Shown here one piece after another: positions 25,620 to 38,891 of a stretch of DNA of 64,000 bases. The stretch is from Massilia pinisoli (GTDB lineage Bacteria > Pseudomonadota > Gammaproteobacteria > Burkholderiales > Burkholderiaceae_D). The DNA is taken from NCBI RefSeq assembly GCF_024753285.1, contig NZ_JANUGW010000005.1, forward strand, positions 62,001 through 126,000. Reading direction: 5' to 3'. The notes under the pieces were generated by a model. It saw nothing but the letters and a program-made list of their open reading frames with translations. It did no database searches and was not told the DNA's origin. The translations under genes were made by a program, and so were the position numbers. Numbering within the stretch: position 1 is the stretch's first letter; each line of letters starts with the position of its first letter.

Positions 25620-27146
25620 TTACGACTTCAAGGTGAGGGTCATCGCCGACAGGCAGGCCGCCAGCAGCGGGCCCGGCAGCACGCCCAGGATCACGACGAG
25701 GATGCCGTTCAGCGACAGCACGACCCGCATGTCGAGCGGCGTCGCGATCGGCGTCGCGTCGGCCGCCTCGTCGAACCACATCACTTTCACGACACGCAGG
25801 TAGTAGAACGCACCCACCAGCGACGCGGCCACGGCGATGATCGCCAGCGGCAGGTGGCCGGAGCGGACGACGGCATCCAGCACGGCCCACTTGGCCATGA
25901 AGCCCATCATCGGCGGCACGCCGGCCAGCGAGAACATCAGCGCGGTCATCACGAGCGCGTACCACGGGCTGCGCTTGGCCAGGCCCTTGAAGTCGGCCAT
26001 CTCTTCCGCTTCATGACCCGAGCGGGCCAGCAGCATGATGGTGCCGAAGCTGCCCAGCGTCGTCAGCACGTAGGTGATCGTATAGTACATCGACGCGCTG
26101 TACGCGGTGGCGATGTTCGCGGCATTCGCGGCATCGCGCGTGCCGACGACGCCGGCCATCATGCCCAGCAAGACGAAGCCCAGCTGTGCGATGGTCGAGT
26201 ACGCCAGCATGCGCTTCAGGTTGGTCTGCGCGATCGCGGTCAGGTTACCGACCAGCAGCGACAGCACGGCCAGCGCCAGCAGCATCTGCTGCCAGTCGAT
26301 CGCCAGCGGCAGCAGGCCTTCGACGAGGATGCGGATCATCATCGCGAACGAGGCCAGCTTCGGCGCGGCGCCCAGCAGCAAGGTGACGGCCGTCGGCGAG
26401 CCCTGGTACACGTCCGGGACCCACATGTGGAACGGCACGGCGCCCAGCTTGAAGGCCATGCCGGCCACGACGAACACGAGGCCGAACACGAGGATCGTGT
26501 GGTTGGCGGCGTTGCTCGACACCACCTTGGCGATCGTCGAGATGTCCAGCGAGCCGGTGGCGCCGTAGATCATCGAGATACCGTACAGCATGAAGCCCGA
26601 TGCCAGCGAACCGAGGATGAAGTATTTCATCGCCGCCTCGGTCGAGATCGCGTGGTCGCGGCGCATTGCCACCAGCGCGTACAGCGACAGCGACATCAGT
26701 TCCAGGCCCAGGTAGATCGGCAGCATGTTGTTACCAGAGATCATGATCATCTGGCCCAGCATCGTGAACAGCGCGAGCACGTAGAACTCGCCGCCCATAT
26801 TGCCGGACATCATGCCGCGCTCGCCCGTGTACTGGCGCGAGTACACGAGCGTGACGCCCACGGCCAGGTAGGTGAACAGCTTCAGCAGGTTCGCCATCGG
26901 GTCCGACACGAACATGTTGTAGAACGTGTAGGTCGTCGTGCCGGCCTTGAAGTCGGCGTAGGTGATCACTGCGCAGCCCACCAGGGTGAGCAGCGACAGT
27001 GCGTAGGTCAGCGTACGCTTGCCTTCCTTCTGGAACATGTCGATCAGAAGGATGGCGCAGGACGCGATGACCAGGAAGATTTCTGCAGAGACCGGCCCCA
27101 GGTTGTTGGCGGCCAGCACGGCTTGGGTGTTAATCATCGGATTCAT
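25620..27146 (-). CDS. nuoN: NADH-quinone oxidoreductase subunit N
   Basis: 508 aa from MNPMINTQ (a second ATG lies nine bases downstream). About fourteen membrane helices of the antiporter-like family. The conserved Glu is in the TM5 region (IYLGLELMSLSLYALVAM) and key Lys residues are in HMWVPDVYQGSPTAVTLLLG and QTNLKRMLAYSTIAQLG. One of three proton-pumping membrane subunits of complex I. Follows nuoM by 23 bp. Confidence 0.97.
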   Translation of the reverse strand: MNPMINTQAVLAANNLGPVSAEIFLVIASCAILLIDMFQKEGKRTLTYALSLLTLVGCAVITYADFKAGTTTYTFYNMFVSDPMANLLKLFTYLAVGVTLVYSRQYTGERGMMSGNMGGEFYVLALFTMLGQMIMISGNNMLPIYLGLELMSLSLYALVAMRRDHAISTEAAMKYFILGSLASGFMLYGISMIYGATGSLDISTIAKVVSSNAANHTILVFGLVFVVAGMAFKLGAVPFHMWVPDVYQGSPTAVTLLLGAAPKLASFAMMIRILVEGLLPLAIDWQQMLLALAVLSLLVGNLTAIAQTNLKRMLAYSTIAQLGFVLLGMMAGVVGTRDAANAANIATAYSASMYYTITYVLTTLGSFGTIMLLARSGHEAEEMADFKGLAKRSPWYALVMTALMFSLAGVPPMMGFMAKWAVLDAVVRSGHLPLAIIAVAASLVGAFYYLRVVKVMWFDEAADATPIATPLDMRVVLSLNGILVVILGVLPGPLLAACLSAMTLTLKS

Positions 27147-27169
27147 ATCGTTGTTGATGCCCTATCGTG

Positions 27170-28696
27170 TCAGTGCGCGGCGACAGCAGCGACCGCCTGC
27201 GGCAGCTTGCTGACCGACACGTGCTGCAGCAGGTCCGCGACGGACACTTGCATCGTGTCGGTGAACGGCGCCGGATACAGGCCCATGTAGATCGTCAGCA
27301 GGGCGAGCACGCCCAGCATGAAGAACTCGCGGCCGTTCAGGTCGACGAGCTCGGCCACGTGCTTGTTGCCGATCTTGCCGAACACGACGCGCTTGACCAT
27401 CCACAGCGAGTACGCCGCTCCCAGGATCAGGGCGGTGGCGGCCAGGAGGCCCGTCCAGAAGTTGAACTGCACGGCGCCCAGGATGACCATGAACTCGCCC
27501 ACGAAGCCCGACGTGGCCGGCAGGCCGCAGTTGGCCATCGCGAACAGCACGGAGAACGCGGCGAACTTCGGCATCACGTTGACGACGCCACCGTAGTCGG
27601 CGATCTGGCGCGAGTGCAGGCGGTCGTACAGCACGCCGATGCACAGGAACATGGCGCCGGAGACGAAGCCGTGCGAGATCATCTGCACGATGCCGCCCTG
27701 CACACCGATCGTGTTGAAGATGAAGAAGCCCAGCGTGACGAAACCCATGTGGGCGATCGACGAGTACGCGACCAGTTTCTTCATGTCGGCCTGCACCATC
27801 GCGACGAGACCGATGTAGATGACGGCGATCAGCGACAGGACGATGATCAGCGGGGCCAGGTAGTGGCTAGCGTCAGGCGCGATCGGCAGCGAGAAACGGA
27901 GGAAACCGTAGCCGCCGAGCTTCAGCATGATCGCGGCCAGCACGACGGAGCCGCCGGTCGGCGCTTCCACGTGGGCGTCCGGCAGCCACGTGTGCACCGG
28001 CCACATCGGGACTTTCACGCCGAAGGCCATCAGGAACGCCAGGAAGATCAGGACCTGTTCCTTCATCGACAGCGGCACGTTATGCCACGCGAGGATGTCG
28101 AAGCTGCCGTTCGATTTGTTGTACAGGTAGATGATCGCGATCAGCGTCAGCAGCGAACCCATGAACGTGTACAGGAAGAACTTGAACGACGCGTACACGC
28201 GATTCGGGCCGCCGAACACGCCGATGATGATAAACATCGGGATCAACGTGGCTTCGAAGAAGAAGTAGAACAGCAGGCCGTCCAGCGCGACGAACACGCC
28301 GATCATCAGGCCCGACAGCAGCAGGAACGAACCCATGTACTGGGCCACGCGTTCCTGGATCACTTGCCAGGCGGAGATCACCACGATAATGGTGATGAGC
28401 GCCGTCAGCGGCACGAACCACAGGGAGAGGCCGTCGATGCCCAGGTAGTACTGGATGTTGAAGCGCGAGATCCAGGCGGCCTTCTCCACGAATTGCGGGC
28501 CGTGGGCCGTGTTGCTGAACTGTGTCATCAGCGGGATCGTCGGCAGGAAGCTGATGATCGAACCCGCCAGCGCCAGCAGCCGGGTGAAGCCCGCGCGGCT
28601 GTCGCGGCCGACGGCCAGGATGATCACGCCGCACAGGATCGGCAACCAGACCGACAGGCTCAGGTACGGAGGAAAGGTAGAAATCGTAGACTGCAT
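27170..28696 (-). CDS. nuoM: NADH-quinone oxidoreductase subunit M
   Basis: 508 aa antiporter-like membrane subunit of complex I. Motifs include FFFEATLIPMFIIIG (proton-pathway Glu), VHTWLPDAHVEAPTGGSVVLA and QADMKKLVAYSSIAHMG (Lys residues on the central axis). About fourteen helices. Starts 16 bp after nuoL. Confidence 0.97.
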   Translation of the reverse strand: MQSTISTFPPYLSLSVWLPILCGVIILAVGRDSRAGFTRLLALAGSIISFLPTIPLMTQFSNTAHGPQFVEKAAWISRFNIQYYLGIDGLSLWFVPLTALITIIVVISAWQVIQERVAQYMGSFLLLSGLMIGVFVALDGLLFYFFFEATLIPMFIIIGVFGGPNRVYASFKFFLYTFMGSLLTLIAIIYLYNKSNGSFDILAWHNVPLSMKEQVLIFLAFLMAFGVKVPMWPVHTWLPDAHVEAPTGGSVVLAAIMLKLGGYGFLRFSLPIAPDASHYLAPLIIVLSLIAVIYIGLVAMVQADMKKLVAYSSIAHMGFVTLGFFIFNTIGVQGGIVQMISHGFVSGAMFLCIGVLYDRLHSRQIADYGGVVNVMPKFAAFSVLFAMANCGLPATSGFVGEFMVILGAVQFNFWTGLLAATALILGAAYSLWMVKRVVFGKIGNKHVAELVDLNGREFFMLGVLALLTIYMGLYPAPFTDTMQVSVADLLQHVSVSKLPQAVAAVAAH

Positions 28697-28712
28697 CTTG
28701 TTTTTCTCTCTT

Positions 28713-30833
<2,121 letters not shown>

Positions 30834-30878
30834 TTTGAACCTTTGTCGTATTTATCAGGAGGTTGACAGACAAACCGC

Positions 30879-31187
30879 TTAGCCCTTCAGGCTGTCGAGG
30901 TCTTCCACGTTGATCGTGTCCAGGTTACGGAACAGGACCACCAGGATCGCCAGGCCGATCGCCGATTCGGCGGCCGCGACAGTCAGGATGAAGAACACGA
31001 AGATCTGCCCTGCCGCGTCGCCCAGATAATGCGAGAACGCCACAAAGTTCAGGTTCACCGCCAGCAGCATCAGTTCGATGGCCATCAGCAGGATGATGAT
31101 GTTCTTCCGGTTCAGGAAAATGCCGATCACGGAAATCGCGAACAGGATCGCGCCCAGGATCAGGTAGTGAGCGAGCGACAACGTCAT
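30879..31187 (-). CDS. nuoK: NADH-quinone oxidoreductase subunit K
   Basis: 102 aa with three membrane helices. The conserved proton-channel Glu residues are in [19 protein letters not shown] and [15 protein letters not shown]. Membrane subunit of complex I. Its ATG overlaps the stop of nuoJ (ATGA), so translation is coupled. Confidence 0.97.
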   Translation of the reverse strand: MTLSLAHYLILGAILFAISVIGIFLNRKNIIILLMAIELMLLAVNLNFVAFSHYLGDAAGQIFVFFILTVAAAESAIGLAILVVLFRNLDTINVEDLDSLKG

Positions 31188-31855
31188 TGCGCCTCCTTGT
31201 TTGCATTGGCGGCAGCAGCGGCGGCAGCGATAGCCGCATCGTCGATCGCCTTCTGGTTCACCGTCTGCATCTTGACGATCTTCAGACGGTCGTTACGCTT
31301 GACGCGGACGGCGAGGCCCGGGTCGATGGCTTTGGTGTCCTTGCGCTTGCGCAGGGTCAGCGCGACGGCGGCGATGATGGCGACCAAGAGGATCAGGCCG
31401 GCGATCTCGAAACCGTAGATGTACTGGGTGTAGATCAGGCGGCCCAGTTCATGCGTGCCGCCGATGTGGCCCACGGCCGACTCGGCCGGCGCATCGCCCT
31501 GGCCCAGGAAGCCGCGCCACAGCACGGCGGCCATTTCCAGCACGATCAGCGCGCCCACGCCCGACGCCACGGGGAGGTAGCCCCAGAAGCCTTCGCGCAT
31601 GCGGTCGATGTTAATGTCGAGCATCATCACGACGAACAGGAACAGCACCATCACGGCGCCGACGTAGACCAGTACCAGCACGATGGCCAGGAACTCGGCC
31701 TTGAGCAGCATCCAGATACCGGCAGCGTTGAAGAACGCGAGCACCAGGAACAGCGCGGCGTGCACCGGGTTCTTGGCGGTAATGACGCGCAAGCCGGCCA
31801 GCACCATCACGGCCGCGAACACGTAGAACAGAACGGTTGTGAAATTGAAATCCAT
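31184..31855 (-). CDS. nuoJ: NADH-quinone oxidoreductase subunit J
   Basis: 223 aa from ATG 31855. Five membrane helices with [21 protein letters not shown], containing the pi-bulge region of the third helix. The C-terminal tail (about residues 180-223) is soluble, basic and then Ala-rich ([19 protein letters not shown]), longer than in many relatives. Membrane subunit of complex I between nuoI and nuoK. Confidence 0.96.
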   Translation of the reverse strand: MDFNFTTVLFYVFAAVMVLAGLRVITAKNPVHAALFLVLAFFNAAGIWMLLKAEFLAIVLVLVYVGAVMVLFLFVVMMLDINIDRMREGFWGYLPVASGVGALIVLEMAAVLWRGFLGQGDAPAESAVGHIGGTHELGRLIYTQYIYGFEIAGLILLVAIIAAVALTLRKRKDTKAIDPGLAVRVKRNDRLKIVKMQTVNQKAIDDAAIAAAAAAANANKEAQ

Positions 31856-31881
31856 GACTTTACGCAGGAGCCCTTTTGTTA

Positions 31882-32370
31882 TTAGCGGTACTTGGCATCG
31901 GCTTCGCGTGCGGCGGCGATGTCGTTCTCGTAGCGATCGCCCACGGCCAGCAGCATTTCCTTGGTGTAGTACAGGTCGCCGCGTTTTTCGCCGTGGTATT
32001 CCAGCACTTGCGTCTCGACGATCGAGTCGACCGGGCACGATTCTTCGCAGAAGCCGCAGAAGATGCACTTGGTCAGGTCGATGTCGTAGCGCGTCGTGCG
32101 GCGGGTGCCGTCTTCGCGCTGCGCCGATTCGATCGTGATGGCCATCGCCGGGCACACGGCTTCGCACAGCTTGCACGCGATGCAGCGCTCTTCCCCGTTC
32201 GGGTAGCGGCGCAGCGCATGCAGGCCGCGAAAGCGCGGCGAGATGGGGGTCTTCTCTTCCGGGTACTGGACCGTGATCTTGCGCGAGAACGCGTACTTGC
32301 CGGTCAGGGCCAGACCTTTAATCAGCTCGGACAGCATCAGGCTGCCGAGGATCTCTTTAACTCGTGTCAT
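31882..32370 (-). CDS. nuoI: NADH-quinone oxidoreductase subunit I
   Basis: 162 aa ferredoxin-like subunit carrying clusters N6a and N6b. Both four-cysteine motifs are intact: [13 protein letters not shown] and [14 protein letters not shown]. Passes electrons from NuoG to cluster N2 in NuoB. Ribosome site GGAAG before ATG 32370; 13 bp after nuoH. Confidence 0.98.
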   Translation of the reverse strand: MTRVKEILGSLMLSELIKGLALTGKYAFSRKITVQYPEEKTPISPRFRGLHALRRYPNGEERCIACKLCEAVCPAMAITIESAQREDGTRRTTRYDIDLTKCIFCGFCEESCPVDSIVETQVLEYHGEKRGDLYYTKEMLLAVGDRYENDIAAAREADAKYR

Positions 32371-32383
32371 TTTGTGTGCTTCC

Positions 32384-33469
32384 TTACTTCCAGATATTCC
32401 ACGGCGTCTGCATCCAGCCGGCGACCAGCACCAGCCAGATCAGGGTCAGCGGAATGAACACTTTCCAGCCGAGACGCATGATCTGGTCATAGCGGTAGCG
32501 CGGGAACGTGCCGCGGACCCAGATGAACAGCGAGACGATCAGGAACATCTTCGCGAACAGCCAGAAGAAGCCGCCGAAACCGCCGCCGAATTCGAGGAAC
32601 GAGAACGGTGCGGACCAGCCGCCCAGGAACATGATCGATGCCAGGGTGGCGACGAGGATCATGTTGGCGTACTCGGCGAGCATGAACATCGCGTACGACA
32701 TGCCCGAGTACTCGACCATGTGGCCCGCCACGATCTCCGATTCGCCTTCGACCACGTCGAACGGGTGGCGGTTGCATTCCGCCAGGCCGGACGTGATGTA
32801 GATGACGAACAGCGGCAGCAGCGGCAGCCAGTTCCACGACAGGAGGTTGATGCCGTGGTCGACGGCCCAGCCCCGGGTCTGCGCGCCGACGATGTCGGAG
32901 AAGTTCAGCGAGCCCGACACCATCAGCACGACGACCATCACGAAGCCCATCGGGATTTCGTACGAGATCATCTGCGCCGAGGCGCGCATCGCACCCATGA
33001 ACGAGTACTTCGAGTTCGCGGACCAGCCCGCGATGATGATGCCGTACACCTCCATCGACGTGATCGCGAGCAGCAGCAGCAGGCCGGCGTTCACGTTGGC
33101 GAGTGCCGCTTGCGGGCCGAACGGGATGACGGACCAGGCGGCCAGTGCCGGCATGATGGTCATCAGCGGGCCGATGACGAACAGGCTCGGCGTGGCTTTC
33201 GCCGGGATCACGATTTCCTTCAGCAGCAGCTTCAGGGCATCGGAGATCGGCTGCAGCAGGCCGCCGGGGCCTACGCGGTTCGGGCCGATACGGATGTGGA
33301 TCCAGCCGATCAGCTTGCGCTCCCACAGCACGAGATAGGCCACGAGGCCCATCAGCGGCAGCAGGACGACGACGATTTTCAGCAGCGTCCACACGAGCGG
33401 CCATGCCGTCGCGCCGAGCAGGCTCGCGCCGCTGCTGTTCAGGTTGTTGATCATGTCAGGTACCGACAT
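32384..33469 (-). CDS. nuoH: NADH-quinone oxidoreductase subunit H
   Basis: 361 aa, about eight membrane helices. The family signatures are [30 protein letters not shown] near the N terminus, YEIPMGF, and the acidic loop [27 protein letters not shown]. Forms the quinone chamber of complex I with NuoB and NuoD. Starts 21 bp after nuoG. Confidence 0.98.
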   Translation of the reverse strand: MSVPDMINNLNSSGASLLGATAWPLVWTLLKIVVVLLPLMGLVAYLVLWERKLIGWIHIRIGPNRVGPGGLLQPISDALKLLLKEIVIPAKATPSLFVIGPLMTIMPALAAWSVIPFGPQAALANVNAGLLLLLAITSMEVYGIIIAGWSANSKYSFMGAMRASAQMISYEIPMGFVMVVVLMVSGSLNFSDIVGAQTRGWAVDHGINLLSWNWLPLLPLFVIYITSGLAECNRHPFDVVEGESEIVAGHMVEYSGMSYAMFMLAEYANMILVATLASIMFLGGWSAPFSFLEFGGGFGGFFWLFAKMFLIVSLFIWVRGTFPRYRYDQIMRLGWKVFIPLTLIWLVLVAGWMQTPWNIWK

Positions 33470-33490
33470 TTTGCTTGGGCTCCCCTGCTT

Positions 33491-35830
33491 TTATGCTTTA
33501 GCTACGTTGATCGGACCGAACATGTCGCCCAGTACCGAAGTCGATTCGTGGGCGGCCGCGACGCGCACGACGTTCGCCGGCAGGCGCGCGTCGATGTTCG
33601 CCACCAGCACGACACTGCCCTGCCCTTGCGATACGGTGACCGCATCGCCAGCGGCGACGCCCAGCTTCTCGGCCAGCTTGGCCGACAAGGTGGCGCGCGG
33701 CGTCTGGCCATCGGCCGTGCGCAGCAGCGGTTCGGAACGGCGCGCGACGGCGTCGGCGAAGTGGATGGGCACGTCGGCCAGGCGTTCCAGTTGCTCGCCA
33801 TTGCCGAAGAACGCGCCGGCGACAGCCGTCTTCGCCACGTTGTTCAGCTTCGCGGACAGGTCCATGTTGCCCTTGCCCAGCGCTTCGTCGCGGATCGTTT
33901 CCGAGTTCTCGTAATCGAAGCCGGAGAGGCCCAGCAGGTTGCCCAGCACGCGCAGCACTTTCCACGCGGGACGCGTCTCGCCCAGCGGCTTGACGGTGCC
34001 GTTGAAGCTCTGTGCGCGGCCTTCGCAGTTGACGAACGTGCCGGCCGTTTCGCTGAACGGCGAGATCGGCAGCAGCACGTCGGCGTAGTCCATGCCGTGC
34101 TTGAATGCGGACATCGCGACGACCATCTCGGCGCCACGCAGCGCCTTGACGGCTTGCGACGGATTCGCCGCATCCAGTTCCGGTTCCGCGTTCAGCAGCA
34201 CGTACGCTTTCTTCGGCTGCGCGAACAGGCCACCATTAACCCCGGCATTCTTCGACGTGGCGTTGACCACGTAGCCGCCGACCGTGTTGGCGGCGTCGAC
34301 GAAGTAGCCGAACTTGGCACCAGTCTGCTCGGCGATCCATTGCGAGATCGCATGCAGCTTCGACGCCTGCGGGTGGTACATCGCGGCGTTACCCAACAGG
34401 ACGGCGCCCGGGAGGTCGGCAGCGTTGTCCACGGCCAGCGTTGCGGCGATGGCCTTGGCGACGTCACCGGCGGTCACGCCTTCCAGGCCGGCCGGAGCGG
34501 CGATACCTTTCGCTGCAGCGACGGCGACGGCGATTTCCGACAGCGCGGCGAGCCAGTCGCTCGGTGCCGCGATGAAGCGGTTCGCGGTCGGGATCAGGTT
34601 GTCGTCGGCGGAGCCGTGGACGATGGACAGCTTGGCGCCCGACTTGACGGCGGCGCGCAGGCGCGTCGCGGCCAGCGGGTGGTCCTTGCGCAGGAACGAG
34701 CCGACGACCAGCACGCGTGCCAGGGTCGACAGTTCGGCGATCGGCATGCCCAGGTGCGGGACCACTTGGCCGTCCAGCGCGAAGTCGGTCTGGCGCAGAC
34801 GGAAGTCGACGTTCTCGATGCCGAAGCCGCGCATGGCCTTTTGCAGCAGGAACAATTCTTCGACGGTCGAGTGCGCGGTGCCGATGGCGGCGATGCTGTC
34901 GGCGCCGTGTTCGTGGCGGATGTTGCGCAGGCCGTGGGCGACGTATTCCAGCGCCGTCTGCCAGTCGGTCTCGATCCACTTGCCGTCCTGCTTCAGCATC
35001 GGCGTCGTCAGGCGCGAGGCGTTGTCGAGGGCTTCGTACGAGAAGCGGTCCTTGTCGGACAGCCAGCACTCGTTGATCGTTTCGTTTTCCAGCGGCAGCA
35101 CGCGCATCACCTTGCCGCCCTTCACTTGGACGATCAGGTTCGAACCGAGCGAATCGTGCGGCGACACCGAACGGCGGCGCTGCAATTCCCACGGACGTGC
35201 GGAATAGCGGAACGGCTTGCTCGTGAGCGCGCCGACCGGGCACAGGTCGATCATGTTGCCCGACACTTCCGAGTCGACGGACTTGCCGACGAACGTCGTG
35301 ATTTCCGAGTGCTCGCCGCGGCCGACCATGCCGAACTCCATCACGCCGGCCACTTCCTGGCCGAAGCGCACGCAGCGGGTGCACTGGATGCAGCGGCTCA
35401 TCTCTTCCATCGAGATCAGCGGGCCCGCTTCCTTCGGCGCCACGACGCGCTTCTCTTCCGCGTAGCGCGAGTCGCCCTTGCCGTAGCCGACGGCCAGATC
35501 CTGCAACTGGCATTCGCCGCCCTGGTCGCAGATCGGGCAATCCAGCGGGTGGTTAATCAGCAGGAATTCCATGACGGACTTCTGCGCCTGCACGGCCTTG
35601 TCGCTGTGCGTGCGCACGATCATGCCCGGCGAGACCGGGGTGGCGCAGGCAGGCAGCGGCTTCGGCGCTTTTTCCACTTCCACGAGGCACATGCGGCAGT
35701 TGGCCGCGATGGACAGCTTCTTGTGGTAGCAGAAGTGCGGGATGTAGGTTCCCAGTTTGTTTGCGGCGTCCATCACCATCGAACCCGGTGGGACTTCGAC
35801 TTTCTTGCCGTCTAATTCGATTTCAACCAT
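33491..35830 (-). CDS. nuoG: NADH-quinone oxidoreductase subunit G
   Basis: 779 aa. The N-terminal 2Fe-2S domain shows FCYHKKLSIAANCRMCLVEV with CATPV; the His-Cys and 4Fe-4S sites follow in CPICDQGGECQLQD and CIQCTRCVRFGQE. The remainder is a molybdopterin-oxidoreductase-like domain without a cofactor. Carries electrons from NuoF/NuoE to NuoI. Starts 21 bp after nuoF. Confidence 0.97.
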   Translation of the reverse strand: MVEIELDGKKVEVPPGSMVMDAANKLGTYIPHFCYHKKLSIAANCRMCLVEVEKAPKPLPACATPVSPGMIVRTHSDKAVQAQKSVMEFLLINHPLDCPICDQGGECQLQDLAVGYGKGDSRYAEEKRVVAPKEAGPLISMEEMSRCIQCTRCVRFGQEVAGVMEFGMVGRGEHSEITTFVGKSVDSEVSGNMIDLCPVGALTSKPFRYSARPWELQRRRSVSPHDSLGSNLIVQVKGGKVMRVLPLENETINECWLSDKDRFSYEALDNASRLTTPMLKQDGKWIETDWQTALEYVAHGLRNIRHEHGADSIAAIGTAHSTVEELFLLQKAMRGFGIENVDFRLRQTDFALDGQVVPHLGMPIAELSTLARVLVVGSFLRKDHPLAATRLRAAVKSGAKLSIVHGSADDNLIPTANRFIAAPSDWLAALSEIAVAVAAAKGIAAPAGLEGVTAGDVAKAIAATLAVDNAADLPGAVLLGNAAMYHPQASKLHAISQWIAEQTGAKFGYFVDAANTVGGYVVNATSKNAGVNGGLFAQPKKAYVLLNAEPELDAANPSQAVKALRGAEMVVAMSAFKHGMDYADVLLPISPFSETAGTFVNCEGRAQSFNGTVKPLGETRPAWKVLRVLGNLLGLSGFDYENSETIRDEALGKGNMDLSAKLNNVAKTAVAGAFFGNGEQLERLADVPIHFADAVARRSEPLLRTADGQTPRATLSAKLAEKLGVAAGDAVTVSQGQGSVVLVANIDARLPANVVRVAAAHESTSVLGDMFGPINVAKA

Positions 35831-35851
35831 TTGATCGTTACCTGACCCGGT

Positions 35852-37147
35852 TTAGAGGTAAGTCGGCACCAGGCAGTGCTTGTGCTCGACGTGATATTCA
35901 AATTCTTCGCGGAAGTTCTTGATCATGGCGCGGACCGGCATCGCGGCGGCATCGCCCAGTGCGCAGATGGTGCGGCCCTGGATGTTGTCGGCGATCGAGT
36001 TCAGCATGTCCATGTCTTCCGGACGACCCTGGCCGTGTTCGATGCGGTGGACCATGCGGTACATCCAGCCCGTGCCTTCGCGGCATGGCGTGCACTGGCC
36101 GCACGATTCCTCGTAATAGAAGTACGACAGGCGCAGCAGCGACTTGACCATGCAGCGGGTCTCGTCCATGACGATCACGGCGCCCGAACCCAGCATCGAA
36201 CCGGCCTTGGCGATCGAGTCGTAGTCCAGGTCGGTCTGCATCATGACGTCGCCGCGCACGACCGGTGCCGACGAACCGCCCGGGATGACGGCCTTGATCT
36301 TCTTACCGCCGCGCATGCCGCCGGCCAGTTCCATCAGCTTGGCGAACGGCGTACCCAGCGGGACTTCGTAATTGCCCGGACGCTCGACGTCGCCGGAGAT
36401 CGAGAAGATCTTCGTACCGCCGTTGTTCGGCTTGCCCAGCCCCATGTACTCGGCGGCGCCCATGTTCAGGATGAACGGGACGGCTGCGAACGTTTCCGTG
36501 TTGTTGATCGTGGTCGGCTTGCCGTACAGGCCGAACGACGCGGGGAACGGCGGCTTGAAGCGCGGCTGGCCCTTCTTGCCTTCCAGCGATTCCAGCAGCG
36601 CCGTCTCTTCGCCGCAAATGTACGCGCCATAGCCATGGTGCGCGTGTAGCTGGAACGAGAAGTCCGAACCCAGGATGCGGTCGCCCAGGAAGCCGGCGGC
36701 GCGCGCCTCTTCCAGCGCCTCTTCGAAGCGGAGGTATTCCTGGAAGATCTCGCCGTGGATGTAGTTGTAGCCCACGGTGATGCCCATCGCGTACGCGCCG
36801 ATGGCCATGCCTTCGATCAGTGCGTGCGGGTTGTAGCGGATGATGTCGCGGTCCTTGAACGTGCCCGGTTCGCCTTCGTCGGTATTGCAGACGAGGTATT
36901 TCTGGCCCGGGAACTGGCGCGGCATGAAGCTCCACTTCAGGCCGGTCGGGAAGCCCGCACCGCCGCGGCCGCGCAGGCCGGACGTCTTCAGATCGGCGAT
37001 GATCTGCTCGGGGGTGATCTTCTCTTCCAGGATGCGGCGCAGCGCGGAATAGCCGCCGCGCTTGACGTAGTCTTCCAGGTGCCAGTTGTCGCCGGTCAGA
37101 TCCTTCAGGATCAGCGGGTTGATGTGGCGGTCGTGCAGGCTGGTCAT
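35852..37147 (-). CDS. nuoF: NADH-quinone oxidoreductase subunit F
   Basis: 431 aa from ATG 37147. NADH/FMN site [20 protein letters not shown] near residue 60-80, a second glycine-rich segment, and the N3 4Fe-4S site [15 protein letters not shown]. This is where complex I takes electrons from NADH. The ATG overlaps the nuoE stop (ATGA), typical of the co-assembling NuoE-NuoF pair. Confidence 0.98.
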   Translation of the reverse strand: MTSLHDRHINPLILKDLTGDNWHLEDYVKRGGYSALRRILEEKITPEQIIADLKTSGLRGRGGAGFPTGLKWSFMPRQFPGQKYLVCNTDEGEPGTFKDRDIIRYNPHALIEGMAIGAYAMGITVGYNYIHGEIFQEYLRFEEALEEARAAGFLGDRILGSDFSFQLHAHHGYGAYICGEETALLESLEGKKGQPRFKPPFPASFGLYGKPTTINNTETFAAVPFILNMGAAEYMGLGKPNNGGTKIFSISGDVERPGNYEVPLGTPFAKLMELAGGMRGGKKIKAVIPGGSSAPVVRGDVMMQTDLDYDSIAKAGSMLGSGAVIVMDETRCMVKSLLRLSYFYYEESCGQCTPCREGTGWMYRMVHRIEHGQGRPEDMDMLNSIADNIQGRTICALGDAAAMPVRAMIKNFREEFEYHVEHKHCLVPTYL

Positions 37148-37620
37148 TTGTTCAGTTCCTCCAGCAGGGCGTCGATCTTCTCGTCCGACATGAACGAGCA
37201 CATGCGGTGGTTATTCACCAGCATGACCGGCGCGTCGCCGCAGGCGCCCATGCACTCGCCTTCCAGCAGGGTGAACTGGCCGTCTTCGGTCGTTTCGCGG
37301 AAATTGATGCCCAGGGCATCCTTGATGCGGTGGGCGGCGCGCTCGCCGCCCGACAGCGCGCACGGCAGGTTGGTGCACACGGTGATCTTGTGCTTGCCGA
37401 CCGGCTTCAGGTTGTACATATTGTAGAAGGTGGCGACTTCCTGCACGGCGATGGCGGGCATGTCGATGTAGTCGGCCACTTCCTGCATCGTTTCCGGCGA
37501 CAGCCAGCCCAGTTCGACTTGCGCGTGGGCCAGCGCGGCCATCACGGCCGACTGGCGCTGGTCGGCCGGATACTTGGCCAACTCGCGGTCGATTTTTTTC
37601 AAGCACTGCTCAGATAACAT
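37144..37620 (-). CDS. nuoE: NADH-quinone oxidoreductase subunit E
   Basis: 158 aa thioredoxin-like subunit with 2Fe-2S cluster N1a. Cysteines lie in [11 protein letters not shown] and [13 protein letters not shown]. Pairs with NuoF in the NADH-dehydrogenase module. Starts 17 bp after nuoD. Confidence 0.98.
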   Translation of the reverse strand: MLSEQCLKKIDRELAKYPADQRQSAVMAALAHAQVELGWLSPETMQEVADYIDMPAIAVQEVATFYNMYNLKPVGKHKITVCTNLPCALSGGERAAHRIKDALGINFRETTEDGQFTLLEGECMGACGDAPVMLVNNHRMCSFMSDEKIDALLEELNK

Positions 37621-37637
37621 AATCTTTTCTACCCTTC

Positions 37638-38891
37638 TTATCGGTCGATCGAGCCGAACACGATGTCCTGCGTGCCGATGATGGTGACGGCGTCGGCGAT
37701 CATGTGACCGCGCGCCATTTCATCGAGCGATTGCAGGTGGACATAGTCCGGGGTGCGGATCTTCAGGCGGTACGGCTTGTTGGCGCCGTCCGACACGATG
37801 TAAATGCCGAACTCGCCCTTCGGATGTTCGACGGCCGCATACGCTTCGCCCGGCGGGACGTGGAAGCCTTCGGTGAACAGCTTGAAGTGGTGGATCAGCG
37901 ATTCCATATTGGTCTTCATGTCCACGCGCGACGGCGGGGCGACCTTGTGGTTGTTCGTCATGACCGGGCCCGGATTCGCACGCAGCCACGTGATGCACTG
38001 CTTGATGATGCGGTTGGCCTGGCGCATTTCCTCGATACGGACCAGATAGCGGTCATACGAGTCGCCATTCGTGCCGACGGGGACGTCGAATTCCACCTTG
38101 TCGTAGGCGGCGTACGGCTGCAGCTTGCGCAGGTCCCAGGCGATGCCCGAGCCGCGCAGCATCGGGCCCGAGAAGCCCATGCCCATCGCGTCTTCCGGCG
38201 TCACGACGCCGATGCCGACGGTACGCTGTTTCCAGATACGGTTATCGGTCAGCAGGGTCTCGTATTCGTCGACATAGCCGTCGAAGCGCTTCGTGAACGA
38301 GTCGATGAAGTCGAGCACGGAGCCCTGGCGGGTCTCGTTCAGTTCGTCGATCGCTTTCTTGCTGCGCAACGGCGATTCGCGGTGGCGCGGCATCACGTCC
38401 GGCAGGTCACGGTACACGCCGCCCGGGCGGTAGTACGCCGCGTGCATGCGCGCGCCCGACACGGCCTCGTACACGTCGAACAGGTCTTCGCGGTCGCGGA
38501 ACGCGTACAGGAACGGGCCCATCGCACCGATGTCCAACGCGTGCGCGCCCAGCCACATCAGGTGGTTCAGGATGCGCGTGATCTCGTCGAACATCGTGCG
38601 GATGTACTGCGCACGGATGGGAACGTCGATGCCCAGCAGCTTCTCGATGGCCAGCACGTAGCCGTGCTCGTTGCACATCATCGAGACGTAGTCGAGGCGG
38701 TCCATGTACGGCACGGACTGCAGGTAGGTGCGGGTCTCGGCGAGTTTCTCGGTGCCGCGGTGCAGCAGGCCGATATGGGGGTCGGCACGCTGGATGACCT
38801 CGCCGTCCAGTTCCAGCACGAGACGCAGCACGCCGTGCGCTGCCGGGTGCTGCGGACCAAAGTTCAGGGTGTAATTCTTAAGCTCAGCCAT
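37638..38891 (-). CDS. nuoD: NADH-quinone oxidoreductase subunit D
   Basis: 417 aa, 49-kDa-type subunit. N-terminal [21 protein letters not shown] carries the His near the quinone head-group; [15 protein letters not shown] carries the conserved Tyr region. Works with NuoB at the quinone site. Its ATG overlaps the last base of the nuoC stop (TAATG). Confidence 0.98.
   Translation of the reverse strand: MAELKNYTLNFGPQHPAAHGVLRLVLELDGEVIQRADPHIGLLHRGTEKLAETRTYLQSVPYMDRLDYVSMMCNEHGYVLAIEKLLGIDVPIRAQYIRTMFDEITRILNHLMWLGAHALDIGAMGPFLYAFRDREDLFDVYEAVSGARMHAAYYRPGGVYRDLPDVMPRHRESPLRSKKAIDELNETRQGSVLDFIDSFTKRFDGYVDEYETLLTDNRIWKQRTVGIGVVTPEDAMGMGFSGPMLRGSGIAWDLRKLQPYAAYDKVEFDVPVGTNGDSYDRYLVRIEEMRQANRIIKQCITWLRANPGPVMTNNHKVAPPSRVDMKTNMESLIHHFKLFTEGFHVPPGEAYAAVEHPKGEFGIYIVSDGANKPYRLKIRTPDYVHLQSLDEMARGHMIADAVTIIGTQDIVFGSIDR

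Noticed and set aside
32243-35815. A 1190-codon open frame on the plus strand across nuoH, nuoG and neighbours
   Set aside because: It lies opposite well-identified nuo genes, is rich in His, Arg, Gln and Asp as expected for the complement of GC-rich genes, and has no family resemblance.
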